Below are positions 12,401 to 22,499 of a stretch of 64,000 nucleotides of DNA, one piece after another. The DNA is from Lampris incognitus. Its lineage: Eukaryota; Chordata; Actinopteri; Lampriformes; Lampridae. Location: NCBI RefSeq assembly GCF_029633865.1, contig NC_079222.1:32364830-32428829 (forward strand), given 5' to 3'. Both the position numbers and the translations under genes were made by a program. Within the stretch, counting starts at the first letter, position 1, and each line of letters opens with the position of its first letter. A model generated the notes under the pieces. The model searched no databases. It worked only from the letters and a program-made list of their open reading frames with translations, and had not been told where the DNA came from.

Positions 12401-13261
12401 AACTGGGGTTCGTAGTTATTAGATCCGTCTGGGCTGATATTAATTTAAGAAAAATCTTTTTTTTGTTGCTGTTTGCATAACCATCTAATTGACGTGTTAC
12501 TTAAGTAAATATAATGTAATGAACCAGACAAATTCTCTATTTTACTGGATATAATTTAGTCCACCTCAGTAGCCTCCTATCAGCTGTTGTGCTGTATCTA
12601 GCTGCTGGGGCGTCCGGGTTAGCGTAGCGGTCTATTCCGTTGCCTACCAACACGGGTGTCGCTGGTTCAAACCCCCTTGTTACCCTACGGCTTGGTCGGG
12701 CATCCCTACAGACACAATTGGCCGTGTGTGCGAGTGGGAAGCCGGATGTGGGTATGTGTCCTGGTCGTTGCACTGGTGCCTCCTCTTGTCAGCCGGGGCG
12801 CCTATTCAGGGGGGAGGGGGAAGAACTGGAAGGAATAGCGTGATCGTCCCACACACTACGTCGCCCTGGTGAAACTCACTGTCGGGTGAAAAAAAGTGGC
12901 TGGCGACTCCACATGTATCGGAGGAGACATGGTAGTCTGCAGCCCTCCCCGCATCGGCAGAGTGGGTGAAGCAGAGACCGGGACGGCTCAGAAGAGTGGG
13001 GTAATTGGCCAAGTACAATTGGGGAGAAAAAGGGAGAAAAATTTCAAAAACAAAATGCTAGCTGCCTCAAACAGGAATTTAGAGATAGACTCTTGGTTGC
13101 AGCAGTGTAGCTGAAGGCTTTTGCACACCAAGTCAGACTTTTTCGTCATAATATGTTGCTCGTTAAATGGACATGACCTCACATTTTGGACAGTTTTGAT
13201 TGCCTGCATTTTTAAAAAAACATTTTTTTTTACGCATCCATTCAAGGAGCACACACATAGA

Positions 13262-13328
<67 letters not shown>

Positions 13329-15672
13329 TGTGTATGTGTGTGTGTATGTGTGTGTGTGTGTTTTCCTGCCGTAGACCTATCAGTTGCAGCTTGATTGTGT
13401 TAATTGGTTAGAGTTAGTTTTCACTGCTCCTGACACCCTCTCAGAATTGAATTTACCCTGTAGGCCCTATTTCATTTTTATTTTTCTTCCCAGAAAGAGA
13501 AAACATTTGAATATGCTACTTAAAGTTATAGTGATTGCCAAGGTGGACTCAAGTTCTGTTTCACATAGGCTTCACCATCTAGCTTTACCTTGTGGGTCCA
13601 ATCCCAGGCGCAGATTTTCATATTGAAAATGTCCCCTCATGCACCTACTCACTGGGCCATGCCCATAAGTACCAATATATAATGCCGGCATGGCAGGAAT
13701 TCACCCTTCAAATCTTTCACTGAAAGAGCTACTTACCTACCATTTTGGCCTCCTCCACATGGAGTTGAAAGAGGACAGACTTTGAATTTGTTGTACCCTA
13801 TCCAAGCGCTGTTTTATGTCAGACGCAAAGTGGCTGTTAGGTCCACACAGCAACTGTTGGTGTGTTATGGAGACGTGTCCCAAGGCCAAGCTCTGTCCAA
13901 ACAGCGTCTGTCTCATTGGTTGTGCAAGGGCATAGTCTGAGCATTTGCCAACATGCGCCCCGGCCTCAGCGGGAATCGGAGCACACTCGGTGCATGGCCT
14001 GTCAGCTTTGTCCACAGTGTTTGGGGGAGTACTAGTGGAAGACATGCACAGCTTGCCCATTTATCCATTTCCACTTGATGAATATGTCCAAAACCTCTTT
14101 CTGTCACTTGGTTTTGAGTGCAGCATTTCCTAACCAGGCTGCTGACTCATTCTAGTGGACCTGGTGGGCACTCAGCTGGTGGTTATAACTGTATTCCGCT
14201 CACGCTCACTGTTCTGGCACTTTACGCACAGGACTTCCTCTGTCTATCTCACTCAGTTTCAATTTGTAACCCCACTTAATGGGTCTCCCTACGATTATAG
14301 CACTTGAGTTACCTTAGTAACTATCAATTTTTGTAGCAGAAGTAGCACTCTTCAGTATCATAGGAGTAAGCAAAAAAGGTAATAGTTAGGGTTCAAGCCC
14401 GAAGGGCAAACTCATGCATGGGCCTGGTGCAGATTTGGCCACAAATCAATGACATTTTGTCCAAACACCACCAAACTTGGTGGATATTTTTAAATAAACT
14501 GTTGAAGCTTTCAGCTTCTAATGGTCTGTGTTGGCTTGAACCCCAGAATCGCTGCTTGCAGCTACAATTTCAATATTAGATTTTGTAATGAACTTTTTTT
14601 TTTAATTAATCATGTATGAAAGAGCCAGATTCATCACTTTAAACAGATTGTTTGATCCCAACAACCAGATTATTTAAACCATTGTTGGTATAGGAAAGTT
14701 TCCATCTGGTGGCTTTTGGTGAGTATTTTGCAGTTGATCACTATAACCGTGATCATTATAAGCAGTTTCCTTCGTAATTATAACTAAATACTTTTGTTGA
14801 TAAATTAAAGATATTGAAATGGTGAATGGTAAAAATAATTCTGCATTGAACTTTATGATAGATTAAACAGTGTGGGTTTAGGTTTTGACAGTCATTGTTT
14901 CTTTTCACCAAACTAAACTAGAGCAGAGCTGTGGAGGAAATTGATGTGAGAAAGCCTTACAAAAAATACCCTGGCTTATGTTCTTACAGGTTGTAAACGA
15001 GTGACACAAAGCTTCAATTGCAAGAACAACTGTGATGCACGCACATATTCTTACATGCTGCCAACAGTGGCCTTTGCCCCAATGGACTATGATATCCAAA
15101 ATTCAGCAGCCTTCCGACTTGAACCAAACACACTTCAGCGGATCAACCAACTCTTTGCCCTCTACAAGGGTACCCATAAATTCCACAACTTCACTTCTCA
15201 GAAGAGCCCGCAAGACCCTAGTGCGCGCCGCTACATCACAGAGATGTCCTGCGGAGAGCCATTCCTTTCAAGCGATGCCGAGTTTGCTGTGATCACTGTA
15301 CGAGGCCAGAGCTTCATGCTGCACCAGATCCGGAAGATGATAGGTCTGGTGATTGCTGTAATCAAGGGTTATGCCAAGGAGGATATAATGGAGCGCAGCT
15401 GGGGACATGACAAGTTGGATGTGCCCAAAGCTCCTGGGCTAGGCCTTGTATTGGAAAAGGTGCACTTTGATAGGTACAACAAACGTTTCGGTGGTGATGG
15501 CCTCCATGAATGCCTGGAATGGAACCAAGAGGAGGAGGCTGTTAAGGCCTTCAAAGAGGCTTATATCTACCCCAGCATTGTGGAGACAGAGCGTCAGGAA
15601 GGGTCCATGATTAACTGGATGGCCACACTTCCTATCCATGATTTTAAAACTACAACTACTGAAACAAAGTGA
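3958..15672 (+). CDS. PUS1: tRNA pseudouridine synthase 1 (PUS1), five exons
   Basis: Coding exons: 3958-4024, 8333-8544, 10270-10407, 10666-10768, 14990-15672 (1203 nt, 400 aa). PUS1 converts uridine to pseudouridine in cytosolic, nuclear and mitochondrial tRNAs and other RNAs. The TruA-type catalytic motif CARTDKGVSAA spans the exon 3/4 junction; the nucleophile is Asp138 of the long form (Asp109 if translation starts at the second ATG, 8353). [31 protein letters not shown] and [12 protein letters not shown] follow in family order. The first exon encodes [20 protein letters not shown], basic and hydroxylated without acids, as in a mitochondrial presequence. It joins in frame, 29 codons before the MSEDSK start; human PUS1 also has long and short forms. 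All introns are GT-AG; the exon 3 donor GTCTGA is weak. The 3' UTR runs into a LINE. Confidence 0.93.
4110..4707. mobile_element. Non-autonomous hAT-like MITE in PUS1 intron 1
   Basis: Imperfect terminal inverted repeats: CAGTGTTTCTCAACC at the left and GGTTGAGAACCACTG at the right, inside a roughly 600-bp AT-rich element without coding capacity. Such ends are typical of vertebrate hAT MITEs. No convincing 8-bp target duplication is visible. About 4370-4530 is an internal tandem array of a ~42-bp unit containing ACATATATCTGAAAGTTACT. Confidence 0.65.
6018..6112 (-). mobile_element. SINE family A, tail fragment
   Basis: Minus-strand match to the end of family A (CCAGCAGTCATTGGGCGGCA-type segment and the ATTATCC tail). 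The tRNA head is missing. Confidence 0.6.
6592..6975 (+). mobile_element. SINE family A
   Basis: A head with CAGTGGTTAGCACG and GGTTCGAGCC, the conserved GTGTGGAGTTTGCATGTTCT body, a short (GT)n tract at 6808-6827 and a tail of ATGGATGTATGG. It is preceded by a (TA)n-rich stretch at 6530-6590. Confidence 0.8.
7293..7606 (-). mobile_element. SINE family B, internally deleted
   Basis: On the minus strand it begins GGGGCGTCCAGGTGGCGTAG with the tRNA-like B box GGCTCGAATCC, and ends in the CAATTGGGGAGG tail. The central third is missing: the 5' half joins the CAGCCCTCCCCAGATCGGC segment directly. This is one of about 13 family B copies in the window. Confidence 0.75.
8737..8830 (+). mobile_element. 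L2-like LINE 3' tail
   Basis: It holds CAAATTCCATGGATGTGCAA, ATGACCAATCAACATGATTC and a GATTCTGATCTGA end. This corresponds to the 3' tail of the minus-strand LINE at 1725-2750. Confidence 0.6.
9186..9596 (+). mobile_element. SINE family A with expanded (GT)n
   Basis: Complete-looking copy: head with GGTGCAGTGGTTAGCGCGGT and GGTTCGAGCC, the standard body, a pure (GT)n tract at 9419-9472 and a GGATAATGGATGGATGG tail. It lies in PUS1 intron 2. Confidence 0.85.
9600..10269 (+). other. PUS1 intron 2, remainder
   Basis: Unique-looking intronic sequence with a GATGATG-rich patch at about 9748-9780. No exon-like frame or structured RNA recognised. Confidence 0.5.
10809..12414 (+). mobile_element. 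Tc1/mariner transposon with ~200-bp inverted repeats
   Basis: The element is bounded by TA dinucleotides at 10809-10810 and 12413-12414. The left arm (10809 to about 11028) starts ACAAACCCCAATTCCAATGA after the T; the right arm (about 12197-12414) is its inverted copy with a few changes. The arms are far longer than the minimal Tc1 repeat. Between them lies a degraded DD34E transposase (11172-12072). Total length is about 1.6 kb, the normal Tc1 size. It sits in PUS1 intron 4, in the same orientation as the gene. Confidence 0.93.
11172..12072 (+). pseudogene. Tc1 transposase pseudogene
   Basis: The N-terminal helix-turn-helix region is readable ([20 protein letters not shown], then [15 protein letters not shown]) up to a stop at 11492-11494. 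The middle part carries LLWSDEST-like coding (first catalytic Asp, about 11630) with stops and frame changes. The 3' part from 11746 gives [24 protein letters not shown] (second Asp) and [12 protein letters not shown] (catalytic Glu). Catalytic positions can be seen but no continuous frame exists, so it cannot make an active enzyme. Confidence 0.9.
12606..13057 (+). mobile_element. SINE family B with 8-bp target duplication
   Basis: Starts TGGGGCGTCCGGGTTAGCGT and ends in an A-rich tail after AATTGGGGAGAAAAAGGGAG. The direct repeat CTAGCTGC flanks it at 12598-12605 and 13058-13065, which fixes the ends. It lies in PUS1 intron 4, 190 bp after the Tc1 element. Confidence 0.88.
13265..13362 (+). 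repeat. (GT)n microsatellite
   Basis: About 98 bp of GT repeats with three TATG interruptions near the 3' end. Intronic in PUS1. Confidence 0.97.
13780..14090 (+). mobile_element. DIRS-like tyrosine recombinase fragment
   Basis: In one frame from about 13815 the translation reads [20 protein letters not shown], then [20 protein letters not shown] and GIV, followed by a stop. After a frame change it gives [19 protein letters not shown] and EDM. In my memory of DIRS elements the recombinase shows [14 protein letters not shown] and RAHSTRG in this order. Only the C-terminal part survives, broken by at least one stop. No reverse transcriptase or split repeats lie nearby. Confidence 0.5.
14091..14989 (+). 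other. PUS1 intron 4, 3' part, with a dispersed repeat
   Basis: About 14385-14575 holds a repeat beginning GGGTTCAAGCCCGAAGGGC and ending GGCTTGAACCCCAGAATCGC; a second copy lies at 27140-27515. Shared segments include CATCACCAAACTGGGTGG-type sequence and AAACTGTTGAAGCTTT. Otherwise AT-rich intron. Confidence 0.55.
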
Positions 15673-15724
15673 AAAAGGAATCACTAGCAAGTGAGTGGAT
15701 TTCATGATGGGGTAATAGTCAAGT

Positions 15725-17990
15725 CAGGTCAATTCAATTTGTATAGCCCAATATAAAAAATTTGCCTCGGGGGGCTTTAAAGCAACAAAACATCCTGTCC
15801 TCACACCCTCACATCGGATAAGGAACAACTCCCTAAAAAAAAAAAAAGCCTTTAGTAACAGGGAGAAAAAATAGGAAGAAAGCTCAGAGAGAGCAACAGA
15901 GGAGGGATCTCTCTCCCAAGACAGACAATGTGCAATGGATGTTGTGTTTACACAATTTACAGAATACAAAATTGAAAGAGGATAACAGAATTATTATGGA
16001 ATTATAAAATATAGGAAGAATACCATGAGGATGATGCCAAGCAGTGTCCAGACACCACCGGAACTACCCAGGACCTGTGCCATGTGACCAGCATCACCAC
16101 GTTGTCAAAAAAAAAGTTTTTTGTCACACGTGAGAGAAGCATATAACATTGAAACAGGATAACACAATTATATGGATTTATAAGATATGTAAAAAGAAAA
16201 TATGATGAGGGGGATGCCAAGCAGTGTCCAGGTGGCGACCACCATCAGCATGGAGACCTGGGAGGAGGACAGACTGCATGTGCACACAAGGGAGACTCGC
16301 ATAACGCCATTCACACACACAAGAAGAGAAAGGAGAAGACATCATTCAGAGAGAAAAAAGAGACAGAAACTGACCCGCTATGCATTACAGGTTGTGAAGT
16401 ACTCAACGTAAAGGCAACTAATTGTAGGCTAAGGCAAAAAGAGGAGTTTTAAGTTTGGATTTAAAGAACTCAACAGACTCTGTCTGATGGCACCGGGCAG
16501 ATTATTCCACAAGAATGGGGCTCGATAGGAAAAGGCCCTGCCACCAGCTGACTTCTTTTTAACCCTGGGTACACATGGGAGCCCTGTATTTTCAGAGTGA
16601 GGAGCTCAAGATGGATTATAAAGTTTGAGATCAGACAGGTAAGATTGGGTAAGCCCATTTAGGATTTTATAAGTCAGCAGAAGCACCCTGAAGTCATCTA
16701 ACATGGATAAGAGGCCAATGAAGGGAGGCAAGAATTGGTGTAATATGGTCAAGTTTTCTAGTTTTAGTTAGGATTCTAGCAGCAGCATTCTGAACCATAC
16801 GAAGACTTTTAGTATTAGCAGGTGGCAGACCTGAAAACAGAAGAAACAAATGACGTATTAAAGTCTCTGTGTCAGCCATGGACAGGAAAGACCAAATTTT
16901 AGCTGTTATATAAATGAAAAAAGGCAGTCTTGGTGATTTCTTTAATGTGCTTATCAAAGGAAAGGCTGAGGTCAAATGTAAAACCAAGATTTTTGGCTGC
17001 CACACTTTGTGAAATCAGAGTTTTTGGTTGTTATTGTTACTCGATCAAATTGGTGTCAGCGTCTAGCAGGGCCAATGACCAGCATCTTGGTTTTATCCAA
17101 ATTTAAAAGCAGAAAGTTTAGTGATATCCAATTTTTCACAGCAGCCAAGCAGGCTCTAAATTAGTCATTTGAGTATGATCATCAGCCCTTACAGGCACAT
17201 ACAGCTGAGTATCATCAGCATAGCAGTGGAAATTTATTCCATAACTGTGTATAATTTGGCCAAGAGATAAAATATAAAGAGAGAAAAGTAGAGGGCCAAG
17301 AACTGAGCCCCGAGGTACACCATATTTAACGTCAGAGAATTTTGATGTAATATTACTATAGCAGACACAATGTGTTCTTCCAGATAAATTGGACTTGTGC
17401 CAAGAGCAAGCTAAGCCAGAGGAACCAAAATTACAAATTAATCTGTCAAATAGTATACAGTGATCAATGATGTCAAAGGCTGCGCTGAGGTCCAGTAGTA
17501 AAGCACAGAAGTGGAATCAGAGTCCATAGCTAGTAAAAGATTGTTCACCACTCTGGTCAGAGCAGTTTCAGTGGAGTGACAGGCCCTGAAAGCCAGTTGA
17601 AAAGGTTCATATAGATTTCTTCTATATGGGTCGAAAGTTGTTGATACACTACTCTCTTGTACTTTAGAATAGAATGGAAGATTAGAGACTGGTCAATAGT
17701 TACTAAGAGACCCTGGATCAAGGTGTGGTTTTTTTTTCAAGTCGAGGTTTAACCACAGCTGTCTTAAAACTGCTGGGAGCAGTGGCAGTAGTAAGTGATA
17801 AATTAACAATGTCTAGCATTGTAGGGCTCAGAAAAGGACAGATGTTTTTAAAAAGTATTGCTGGTAAAGGGTCAACTAGGCAAGTAGTTGGTTTAGAAGC
17901 TGACATGAGCTTAGTCAAAGTATCAAGAGAGATGGTCTAAATCTTACATTGATAATTTCTTCAGAATCTAAAAAAATAAAGCCACTTTAT
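15725..17990 (-). mobile_element. L2-like LINE, 5'-truncated
   Basis: Read on the minus strand from about 17990: VDPLPAILFKNICPFLSPTM, then VNLSLTTATAPSSFKTAVVK (reverse transcriptase, about 17720-17920), and finally MVQNAAARILTKTRKLDHIT with LASLHWPLIHVR (about 16694-16810). The 3' UTR reaches 15725, where GGCTATACAAATTGAATTGA closes it. Frames are broken. The 3' UTR opposes the end of PUS1, so PUS1 transcripts probably read into it. Confidence 0.75.
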
Positions 17991-18034
17991 ATGACATTGT
18001 ATGCTTTGAATGAATTTGTTCTCTGCATTTAACC

Positions 18035-18135
18035 CATTCTATTGTAGTGGCCAACTGCAGCGCCTGGGGACCAATTCCAGTTCTTCTTTCCATTGCCTTG
18101 GTCAGGGGCACAGGCAGGAGTATTAACCGTAACTA
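18035..18135 (-). mobile_element. SINE family C fragment
   Basis: Minus-strand match to the body of the third SINE type seen at 18388-18725: GCTGCAGTTGGCC, CCTGACCAAGGCAATGGAAA and CTCCTGCCTGTGCCCCTGAC are shared. Confidence 0.6.
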
Positions 18136-18139
18136 CTAC

Positions 18140-20183
18140 TACTACTACTACTTTTGGCTGCTCCCGTTAGGGGTTACCACAGTGGATCATCCATTTCCAT
18201 CTCGTCCTGTCCTTCGCATCTTCCTCTGTCATGCCAGCCACCTGCATGTCATCCCTCACCACAGCCATAAACTTCCTGTTTGGCCTTCCTCTTTTCCTCT
18301 TCCCTGGCAGATCCATATTCAGAATCCTTCTTCCGGTATACACAGCATCTTTCCTCTGCACATATCCAAACCATATCAAAAAAAAAAAGTGGGCGGCACA
18401 TGGCCCAGTGGTTTGAACTGTTACCTCACAACAAGAAGGTTCTGAGTTCAAACCCCAGGCTGTCCCAGGTCCTTTCTGAGTGGAGTTTGCATGTTCTCTC
18501 CATGTCTGTGTGGGTTTACTTCAGGTGCTCCCGGTTTCCTCCCACCAACAAAAAGATAGGCATGTTAGGTTTAATACTCCTCCTGCCTGTGCCCCTGACC
18601 AAGGCAATGGAAAGAAGAACTAGAGTTGGTCCCCGGGCGCTGCAACTGTCCACTGCTCCTATACAATAGGATGGGTTAAGTGCAGAAGACAAGTTTCATT
18701 GTAACTTGTACAATGACAAAAAAAGGGGATTTCTTTGTTCTTCTCTCTCATTTTCTTCATTCATCAGCACCTCAAAATACTCCTTCCAAGATGGAAAGAG
18801 TACTTTGAAGTACTAAACAAACTCTCCTCATTTCTCAGCACATTTCTATCTCAATCCTTGATCGCCCTAAGCTGCTGCACATCCTTCCCAACTCGGTCCC
18901 TCTGTCTAGCCAATCAGTACATGTCTTTTTCTCCTTCCTTAGTGTCCAACCTCTCATACAACTCACCATACGCTTATCCTTCCTCTGTCCAGATGACACA
19001 CCAAGTACCCTTCCAGCTGTCTCCCTCACTATTTCTGCAGTGGTTGCCCAGCTATCCGGCAACTCATCACCACCACCCAGTGCCTGTCTTAACTCCTCCC
19101 TGAACTCTACACAACAGTGTTCCTAATTCAACTTCCACCATTTGATCCTTGGCTCTGCCCTCACTCTCTTCCACCTCCCCGGTGTCAAACGTCATCCTAC
19201 ACACCACCATCTGATGCTGCCTAGCTGTGTTTTGCCCTGCCACCACCTTGCAGTCTTCAATCCCTATCAGATCGCACCTCTTACATAAGATAGTCTACCT
19301 GTGTGCACTTTGCCCCTCTCTTATACATCACCCTGTGTTCCTCCCTCTTCTTGAAATATGTATTCACCACAGCCATTTCCATCCTTTTTGCAAAATCCAC
19401 CATCATCTGTCCTTCCACATTCCTCTCCTTAACACCATACCTGTCCATCACCTCCTCATCACCTCTGTTCCCTTCACCAGCCATTGAAATCTGCTCCAGT
19501 CACCACTCTCTCCTCCTTGAGTACACTCTGCTCCACTTCATCCAATTCACTCCAGAATTCTTCTTTCCATCTCACGCCCAACTTGCGGGGCATATGCGTT
19601 GATAACATTTATCATCACCAATTCAATTTCCTCATATTCATCACTCTGTCTGACACTCTGTTCACCTCCAACATACTCTTAGCCTACTCTTCCTTCAGAA
19701 TTACCCCTACCCCATTTGTCTTCCTTTCTGCACCATGGTAGAAGAGTTTGAACCCACCTCCGATGCGCCTGGCCTTACTCCCCTTCCACCTGGTCTCTTG
19801 CACACACAGTATATCTACCTCCCTTCTCTCCATAATAACAGCTACCTCTCTCCCTTTTCCAGTCATAGTGCCAACATTCAACGTTCTGACTCCTAACTCC
19901 ACACTTACCCTTCCTCCTCTCTCGTTGCATCTGGACTTGCCTTCCCCCTCTCCTTCTCCTTCGCCCAACAGTAGCATAGTTTCCATCGGCACCCTGCTGG
20001 CCAACAGTACCGGTGGCTTTCGTTGGCCTCGACCGATCCGGCATGGAAATCTGATTTATGACCCGCATATTTGCTGTGGCGAAGGTTTAACGCCGGATGC
20101 CCTTCCTGATGCAACCCTCCCCATTTATCTGGGCTTGGGAGCGGCACTAAGAATGCACTGGTTTGTGCATCCTCAGTGGCTGG
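18140..20183 (-). mobile_element. RTE-like LINE with endonuclease domain, interrupted
   Basis: The minus strand starts with a 5' UTR (about 20183-20010), then an APE-type endonuclease N-terminus: VRTLNVGTMTGKGREVAVIM and REVDILCVQETRWKG (about 19990-19700). It continues with frame breaks through NTYFKKREEHRVMYKRG, near 19350, to about 18735. The middle reverse transcriptase is deleted. The 3' end, including FGYVQRKDAVYTGRRIL, is at 18383-18140. A family C SINE occupies 18388-18725 between the two parts. Confidence 0.8.
18388..18725 (+). mobile_element. SINE family C
   Basis: tRNA-like head (GGCACATGGCCCAGTGGTTT, weak B box GAGTTCAAACC), the common GAGTGGAGTTTGCATGTTCT body, then CCTGACCAAGGCAATGGAAA, CACTGCTCCTATACAATAGG and the terminal CATTGTAACTTGTACAATGA. 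The end differs from family A. It sits between two parts of an RTE-like LINE. Confidence 0.7.
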
Positions 20184-20375
20184 GTTAGTATTAACCCTAA
20201 CATACATGGCTTCTTTATGGTGGGAGGAAACCGGAGCACCCAGAGGAAACCCGCGCAGACCTGAGAGAACATGCAAACTCCACACAGAAAGGACCTGGGG
20301 ATGGCCTGGGGTTCGAATCCCAGACCTTCTTGCTGTGAGGCAACAGTGCTAACCACTGAGCCACCGTGCCCACTT
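20184..20375 (-). mobile_element. SINE family A/C head fragment
   Basis: On the minus strand: GGTGGCTCAGTGGTTAGCAC, B box GGTTCGAACCCC-like, and GTGTGGAGTTTGCATGTTCT, ending at TAACATACATGG. The 3' half is missing; its left edge meets the 5' end of the RTE-like LINE. Confidence 0.65.
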
Positions 20376-20949
20376 TAATTTAAAAAGTAAAAAAAAGAAA
20401 AAAGGTACATATGTATTAGTTGATTCCGTCTTCTGGAGAAGTAATTTGGGTATTGCGAGGAAGATGTTGAACAAACAATGGTTATCTGCAAAACATGCAG
20501 CAAAATCATTCCCACAAAACGTAGTACAACAAATTTGTTTCACTATTTGAAATGCCACCCACTACAAAATGAAGAATGACTGAAACTCCACATGTCCATA
20601 TCTCCATGCCACTATTTATTTTTATTAACAGCTGTTAAAATTCTTTGTAAAGTGGTTTTCATTAAAAAAAATAAAATCAAATAAAATAAATGCAGTTTTG
20701 CTAAGTTGAGACAGCTGAGACTGAAGAGGTCCCTTAGATGAGTGATGAAATGTTTCTCTCTCAATAAACTTTGTCCAGATAAACTGATTTAACTTTCTGT
20801 GATTTTCTTACCTGGATTATTGTGCATACATAAAGGCAGTTTTGTTAGATTTACCTTGGTTGTGATTGCCCTTTTTTGCATGCCAGTTTAAAATTGTTCC
20901 AGTAGAAACCACTAATGAATAGAAACAAGAATGTTTTAATGCAGACATA
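20376..20949. other. Intergenic spacer
   Basis: AT-rich. About 20715-20830 matches the foldback repeat family (AGATGAGTGATGAAATGTTT, CTTTCTGTGATTTTCTTACC). Nothing else recognised. Confidence 0.5.
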
Positions 20950-21470
20950 CGCCGATCAGCTAAAACATTAAAACCACCAGCCTAATATTGTGTTGGTCCC
21001 TCTCGTGCCGCCAAAACAGCTCTGACCCGCCGAGGCATGGACTCCACAAGACCTCTGAGTTGTGCTCTGGTATCTGGCACCAAGAAGCACTCTGGGAAGG
21101 AGGCAAGCCAGTAGAAGCAGTGTAGTACTCTGGCCAATGTTCTGCTGGGAAACTTGGGTCCTGGCATTCACCAGGATGTTATCTAGACACGTACCACCTC
21201 TAAACATTGTTGCACACCAAGTACACCCCTTCATGGCAATGGTATTCCCTGGTCTTGGCCTCCAAATTCCCCAGATCTCAATCCGATTGAGCATCGGTGG
21301 GATGTTCTGGAAAAACAAGTCCGATCCACAGAGGCCCGATCTTGCAACAACGGATCTACTGCTTGGTGCCGGATACCACAGGACAGCTTCAGAGGTCTTG
21401 TGGAGTCTGTGTCTCGACGGGTCAGAGCTGTTTTGGTGGCACGAGGGGGACTTGCACAATATTAGGCAGG
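20950..21470. mobile_element. Foldback DNA element with ~100-bp inverted arms
   Basis: The left arm (about 20980-21085) contains CCTAATATTGTGTTGGTCCC, CCAAAACAGCTCTGACCC and GACTCCACAAGACCTCTGA. The right arm (about 21365-21468) is its inverted copy, with GAGGTCTTGTGGAGTC and GGGTCAGAGCTGTTTTGG. The 280-bp centre includes CCCCAGATCTCAATCCGATT. No long frame is present. This looks like a non-autonomous foldback element; I recall it as common in teleosts but cannot name it. Confidence 0.75.
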
Positions 21471-22499
21471 TGTTTTGTTTTTTCATCTGTTTTTTGCATA
21501 TCTTAGTTTCTGGCTATGTTTTTCAAATGCAAGATGCATTGAAGTGTATTGTCAAGCCGATAACGTATTTAACCAAGCAATAGAGATGAGATATACTTTA
21601 TCACTGACCAAACTCGCACACATTCAGGAGCGAATTACAATTTACACAAATGGGGCAAAAAAAGACTTTGCCATCAGCCGTTCCCACTAACTAACAGAAC
21701 ACATCCAAGTTTATCTTTTTTTTTACTTGTTTAACAAGCTGTAATTAAGCAGTTGAGCACAAGCAATACACTTGTTATTGTTGTAATGGTTGCAATCTAA
21801 ATATGTTGTCAAGCTTCTTTTTTTTTTTTTTTTTAAAAACACCTTCTTACTCAGGTTTTGACAAGATGGAAGTTCTTTGCATGTTGACATTTTTATCTGT
21901 GTTGAAGGACATCTTTTAATAGTTGACTCCCTCTCCACGCTTACGTGAGTCACACGCCCTGTTAGTATTTCAGGAGATTGGCTCCCTAATTGTCTCGGTG
22001 AACACAGGTTAACAATTATTCCTATTCTGAGTCACTTTTAAGTGTCCGTCCTGTAATCCGAGTGACCAGTTATTTACTTAGCTCGTGCATCAACTGGATT
22101 TTTTTTTTAAATAAGGTAGCAGTTGTATCCCTACACCACATCAACTTGTTCTGCACCAGTCTAGGTTGGAATAACCGTGGTGTGGCCATTGTTAAAGGAG
22201 AAAATTAGAATGGCCAACAAAATGAGTGGCTCTGCGAGCAAAACCCTCCCCAGAAGTTCATGTCTTGCCACTGGGCTTCTTTCACCGCTACTTGCAGGAT
22301 GCTGCCGCTGTTGGGCAGTGGCAGCCAGTCAGCAGGCTTGCCAACAAAAGTCTTACCCTTGACAAGCTGCCATCTTATCATAAACACACTGAAGGGCAAG
22401 TGGGCAGACTGGTGACAGAAGCTAAGAATTGTCATGACTGCACTCAGATACTCATGAGGGTAACTATACATGAAAACAAAACAAAACAACAGGTCTTAG
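21471..22499. other. Intergenic spacer
   Basis: No coding gene supported. A poly-T run is at 21818-21833 and an 8-T run at 22099-22108. From about 22200 the sequence may belong to the L1/Tx1-like LINE that becomes readable after 22560. Confidence 0.4.

Noticed and set aside
12606-13057. tRNA genes at the heads of SINE copies (B box GGTTCGAATCC).
   Set aside because: Heads lack an intact acceptor stem and are followed by the SINE body with target duplications; they are tRNA-derived retroposons.
13121-13411. Cysteine/valine-rich or histidine/threonine-rich frames over (GT)n and (CA)n tracts.
   Set aside because: Pure microsatellite translation, no coding evidence.
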